DNA of 64,000 bases from positions 221,205 through 285,204 of the forward strand of contig SJOL01004667.1 in the NCBI GenBank assembly GCA_004794785.1, read 5' to 3'. Each line of letters opens with the position of its first letter. Position 1 is the first letter of the stretch. The translations under genes were made by a program, and so were the position numbers. The notes beneath the pieces were generated by a model. The model ran no database searches, was not told the origin of the DNA, and saw only the letters and a list, made by a program, of their open reading frames with translations. Origin of the DNA: Opisthorchis felineus. Lineage: Eukaryota > Platyhelminthes > Trematoda > Opisthorchiida > Opisthorchiidae. Shown here in pieces: positions 26,901 to 32,900 of this stretch.

Positions 26901-29900
26901 TTTTAATGGACACTAGAGCTCCCATTCCATTGGGGAAATAATTCTGTAAAGCAACTGTGGGAAGTCCCCCTATTGTCGTAGCCTACGCCCAAAATGTTGT
27001 GAACGGCGTTCATCCTACAGCCGAAGGATACTTTCCGTCTGTTGACTTGTTTAATATGAGCAAACTTTGGTCCATTTTGCGGACGAAATGGAGTCAAGGT
27101 CACAGACGTGACCTTCAACCACAGCAGCTGGTCTGAATAGGCTAAGGTACTGTTCCGTGAAAGTTAGGGGCCTTTCTTGCTCGATTACTGGGGGATATTG
27201 CTAGCAGGGGGGATTCACATCGCAAAACAACTGAATCTCGAAAATTGTTCGGCCGAACATATTTCTTATATTTCTTATAATCAAGAATTTATGTATTCCG
27301 AATGTAAAAAATTGGGGCTCCCTAAAACTAACCTCTTTTAGATTTTTCTCCCACAAAGAATTCACACACAGAAGGAGTACTGTAAATGTGTCACCACATG
27401 ACCCTAAAACCACGCCAATCTACCGCACCACGAGGCTGTCATCTTGCAAACGAATCAGCAAGTTCTGCAAACAAGTCAGCAAACATTCACAACCAGACCA
27501 AACAGCGGTTGCATCACCATACACCAATGGTTGAGCCGTCTATCCATCAAACGAAAAAAAACGCCATGAGTAAATTCTGTCGTTTACACCGGGCAAGCCC
27601 ACGAGAGAACTCGATCGGAAATGTCTACGTGCATGTGCGACCGAAACATGTTCGCAAACAAACGCGACATGGGGCACAACTCAGGCAGACATCAATATCA
27701 CCAAACTGTCTAGGGAAAGGTAGAGTGAGCGTAGGGAGGCAACTTAGGTGGAGTACAATAATAATTAATGGAAGAGGGAAAGATAGGTGTGTTGGGCCTA
27801 CGGCAGTAAACTTACATATCGAAGAGAGTATGTGCGTCGGTGGAATGTCGACAGGAGCGCAGAATGTGCGTAGTTGGCCAGAATACACTGGAAATATACG
27901 GAACCGTGGAGAAGATCAAGGGCGAACACGTGGCGAAACAACAAATTGTTTTTGGTAAAAAAAGGAACTCCCACAAAACGGTAAGGCACTTATTGTTAGG
28001 AGATTAGTGGTCAGAAATAATTATCGTCCAGCTGTACCACCCTTTCGGTTCTTAGCTGCGACAAAACCCGAAGGAAGTACGAGGGCTGAGATACTGCCAG
28101 GTTGCGCAGACCTAGACAGGACCAGTCGAGATGCCAGGGTTGGGTACAAAACACTGACCTTGCGGTCAGTAAGTCTGCGCCTTAACCACTGAGCTACCTT
28201 GAGTTCGTCGTGGTCGGAAACTGCGGGACGTTATAACCGCAAGATAAGTGCTATCCTTGTTGGAGCACGGACGCCCCAGGCTACAGAACTCAAGACATTG
28301 GTGACAACTAGCATCCTTTTGTCCGGATATCCCCAGTGAATATCAGAAAGCACTACAGTTCTTCACGTCAAGACGTTCTAACACTTTTATAAAGTTTCAA
28401 TTAAAATTTCATGAGGACTCGACAGGAAACCTAAGGTGACTCAGCAGAAATCTCAACGTGACTCGACTGCCAATTCAAACTTTCCTGAATTTTGTGCAAT
28501 CCTTCAGGTCTCACGCCAGGGATTGAGCACCTCTTGAGACAACATAACTTCACCTCGAGCCACCTTGTGATTTCAGCCGAGAAACTTGTGGGTTCAACCC
28601 AGCCAGCCCATGGACATTATCTAGAGAGGATAACATAAATGAATACCATGGGCCCGCACAACGTTCCGTAGGATCCTGCCATCCGGTTGAATATAGACAA
28701 GTGACCGATCCGAATGAGGAACACAAGGTCAATTAGTATGGGTGAGATATCTAATGACAGTACAACGAAAAAACTAGAGTCATTGTGTTGTGCACTGTTT
28801 CAAGGGATGTTCTTAATTATTTATTAATTTATTAATTTATTAATTAATTAATACAAACAACCCATTATATTCACGAATTTCCCGGGCATTCGTTTCTGAA
28901 TAGACCGACCAATCGAGTCAAATGCAACTTGGGAATCCAGAAATACCAAAATTTATCCCTATCTTCGAACAATGCGGGCGTGAGGTCATCCGGATGAGGA
29001 ACTCGGTACCGCTTGAAAAAAATTACGAAATCATTACGAAACCACCGAGACCGTATACAGTTCCAGATTCATCACCCGGAGTTCTAGAGAAAATCGAGAA
29101 TCCGACTGAGTGGCAGCAGGTGGCCATAATAACTGCTTTTTAGAGTGTTCGGTTCAGCGGTCAAGGCATCCTTCTTTATTGACGATGGTTGTGACACTTT
29201 GATCCTTGGAGATTTTATTCGCAGGATTTGGGGACCGGTCACAAAGATCAATTGAAATAATCCTCGGGCATTTAAGGCAGTCTTCGCCTCTTCCATTTCC
29301 TTAGCCTTTCGTGTGCACCACGCGCACGCTAAGTTTAACTTGACGTCTGATAATTCGCCGGGCTGAATTATATTCGGCACCGGTGGGTACACTTCTCCGA
29401 GATTCGGGCACTTCCACTGCTGTCTCATACCCAGTGCTTGAGTAGTGCTGGCAACGCAGTGCCGCAGGTGGAACTCTCGGCATTGTGCAAAGATGGGCTA
29501 TCTCGGTTTAGTGCGAATTGATACGTCGTGCGCTGGTTGGAAGATAGTCCAGAAGATGCTTTTGATGAATTCGTTTAAATTCGGGATCAGCGAGCCTCTC
29601 ACTTGCTACGCGAGGTACCCGCCTCTTACTCGTCTCTAAGAACGAAGACAGGAGCGACTCCGGATGAGCGCATGATGTTTGAGAACGAGCTACAGCAGAC
29701 TATTGATCCACGTTACCGGTAACTATTGGCGATGTGTTGAATTTGGGTCCGTCGCTGGCATGCTTTTGTACACCATGTAGCCAGACGAATTCAGTTAGTT
29801 CGGAAGTTAACGGAGCACAAAAACAGATAGGTCAGTATGTAGCTGAGGCGCTCGTTCGCCCGTACAGACCGAGTTTAGTCCCATTCGACCTCGGATGTAC

Positions 29901-32900
29901 CTAGACTGTCGACTTGTAAATTCAAATCTCCGGCAACCATAACGGCATCTGGGTTTTTCGCCCGCACTCAAGGCGTCATAAAACTTATCTTTGATGGTGT
30001 CAGAGCTACAGTTGGTTAGGACGTAAGGAGACGCCATAAACAGACAACAATCAAATTCCTGCTTGTGAGACTAACGGACTTTGCCAGATGAACCGAACAG
30101 AGGCAACTATCAAAGCGTATCCAGTCAAGCAAGGGTCCTTCCGTCTGGTGACTTAGAATGATGCCGACCGCTTCAAAGCCTAACGCAGCGGCCTCTGGAC
30201 AGCCAGAGGTGCACAACCGGAAGCGAGTGGAGTGATGGGACATTTAGCTCGGCGAATGTACTCGGATCTTGAATCCTTATTTCTGACACGCAGCACATAT
30301 CAATACCAAGAGAGTATAGCATGCCAGCAAGAGCAGCCTGTCGTTACGCTTGCTTCAGAGTGCGAACATCAAAGGCAACCCGATAAACCTGGCGTCGAAG
30401 CTCAGAGATTAATTTGGAGGTGCCCGAGGGTGCCAGTGCCAGCTGACAGGTAGACGTCGCGGCCAAGACTGATGCATTACATTTCTTAAAGAAAAACTCG
30501 ACAAACATGTTTCAACCCGACTTGGAGAACCAGATCGTACTGGTCAGACCTGTAACCACTGATCAAAATGATATGAGAGACCGCGTGTCATTATCGTCAC
30601 ATCTGTCCAACCTAAACGTGTTAAGAAGTCGAGCAACTGATGAGATATAAGATCCCACCCGTTCAGTGAAACCTTCAGCGACTAAAAGAGTACATGAATT
30701 CCTCGTTCTGGATTGTGGTGTTTAGTTCCCAATAAAACGTGTTTCACCGAACCAGAGCCATACTTATTTGGTACACATGCAGAAACGACGAATAAAGGAT
30801 AGTATTTCGGTTATTACGGGTTTTTATGGAAATTGACGAAGTTGATAAGCGGTTGTGTTTAAATAACGACGATAACGTAAGCTCGGTTACCTCAACTGGA
30901 TCTTGTATTCGGGTTTCGGATGCAGAAAATGTCTGTTATTAAACTTTCGACAGTAGAAGTTTGTTCAGTGCACGCAAAGGAAGCATGAGGGCTGAGATAC
31001 CGCCAGGCTGTCCAAACCTAGACGGGAGCAGTCGAGATGCAGAGATGAAGTTCGAACCACGAGCACTACGGTCAGTAAGTTCGCACCTTAACCACTGAGC
31101 CACCTCGAGTTCGCACTAAAATAGCTTGTTGACCGATTTGCCTAAGAGTTCTCACATTAAAAACAAGGGGATGATGTTTGGGAAGCAAATATGAGCGGTA
31201 ACGAGTCACTTCCTTAGGTGTCAGACTGGTGAGCCTATAGAGCTCTACAGAGGAGTGATCTTGATGTGAGGCAGGAAGGGAATTAAGAAATAATAACGAA
31301 GATAGACGATAGCTTAGAAAATGGCTTAGGCTTGCCCGTCCCGCCGTATGGAGCAAGTTGACGACACCATGCGATGGTCGACGTGACATGAAATTATTGA
31401 TGTTGTACGGTTCATGGTTCGATGTAGGCTGATATCCCGCCTTGGCACTTAAATCTAGAGAGCAGGATGTTTAAAGCTCTCAACCAAAGTCTTTGGCTCA
31501 AATGCTTCACTGAACGGCAACGGCTGTTAATATGAAACTACCAACTCCTATGTGACGAACAGCCATCATATCCCAGCCCTTAACCTAAACAGCCAGGAGA
31601 ACATGTCGGTCTGAATTCCACCCACTGACCGGACCAGCATGACTCCGTGAGTGTCACAAGGACAACCTCCAGCATAACTCAGTGGGTCAAGGACGCGTAC
31701 ACACCACGATACCACCCAGTCTCATCGCGACGGAATTCGCAATGCAGTTGCCATTTGCTGAATTACCGCCCAGGCTGCTAAATCCAATCCGTAGAAGTTC
31801 TATGACGTGGCAGAATAGGGTACCAGAAGTGTTTATAACACCAACCTCTTAGCATGACAATGAACCTAAGTCAAAGAAATAAGGTATTTTTCATAGTGTT
31901 TTCTCTTGTAAAGTAAATGATCAATTTGATGCGATGAAGTCTCATCTCTGGCTTCGGGGGACTTTTTCCTTGAGGGAGGAGGTGCAAAACTGTACCCTCG
32001 ACGAGGGTGCATGCTAATAGAGGAGCTCTTGGGGGAAGTACAGTACCAAAAAAAACTTATACTGAAATGCGTCGTCAGTAATATGCGAATGGTCCTCGTA
32101 AGTGACATTTCCCTTGCACACCCTATTTTTGTTGTATCTAAGGGAAACTGCTTTTAAAAAGAACAAGGGTGAGTAGCTGTTATCTAGAAGAACAACTGAC
32201 TATAAGAGGGGCGTTTAACTGGACTAAGTTGCTTAGCTCGCACATACTCTATATAGACGACTCCAGTGTTACTAATTTTGGCATATCCATCCCTTCCACG
32301 GCTCAGAACATCACTGAAAGCACAAGAAGCGGATCCACTGATTGCGTGGGATCATTATACGACTCACCACCACGCAGCCATAGTCTTAGTTTCCAGGGAT
32401 CTATAAGTTTTAAATATTGCGTACTTCATACCTCGATATATATATATACGTACATATTTGTATATATACGTAATATACACATCGTTTAACACGAAAAATC
32501 CTCGAAACGTACCATGTAAACTTGCATGAACAAGAAAAATTTGCATATTCCCATACCTCGACGCCGTCCACTTTGAGAACCATATGAACCTCTTTGACCG
32601 TTCGGCGATTCGGTTTTCGTTGCCAAAGGTAGCCATCTTGTTTTCGCGCCAAATTGGCCGTATCACGTCGGTAAAAAAGCACAGTACCGTTTGGAGGCCT
32701 AGAATGGTAGGAAAACACGTCAGTAACAAAACCAGTTGCAAGTGCTAGAAGGAGAAGCAGATTGTCGTTGGGTTAACTACGACCCCGTCGGAAGCAATTA
32801 TGATAAAAACCGACTTACCTAACATTCACAAACGAAGACAACCAGTCCTGATGAAGTGCAGCACCCAGTAATAGTTCGGCAATTTCCTAAATGACCAAGA

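Noticed and set aside
27386..27958. 190-codon plus-strand open frame
   Set aside because: It is low in conserved features, has no domain, and lies antisense to a well-supported CAMTA CG-1 exon (27816-27887). Judged to be chance.
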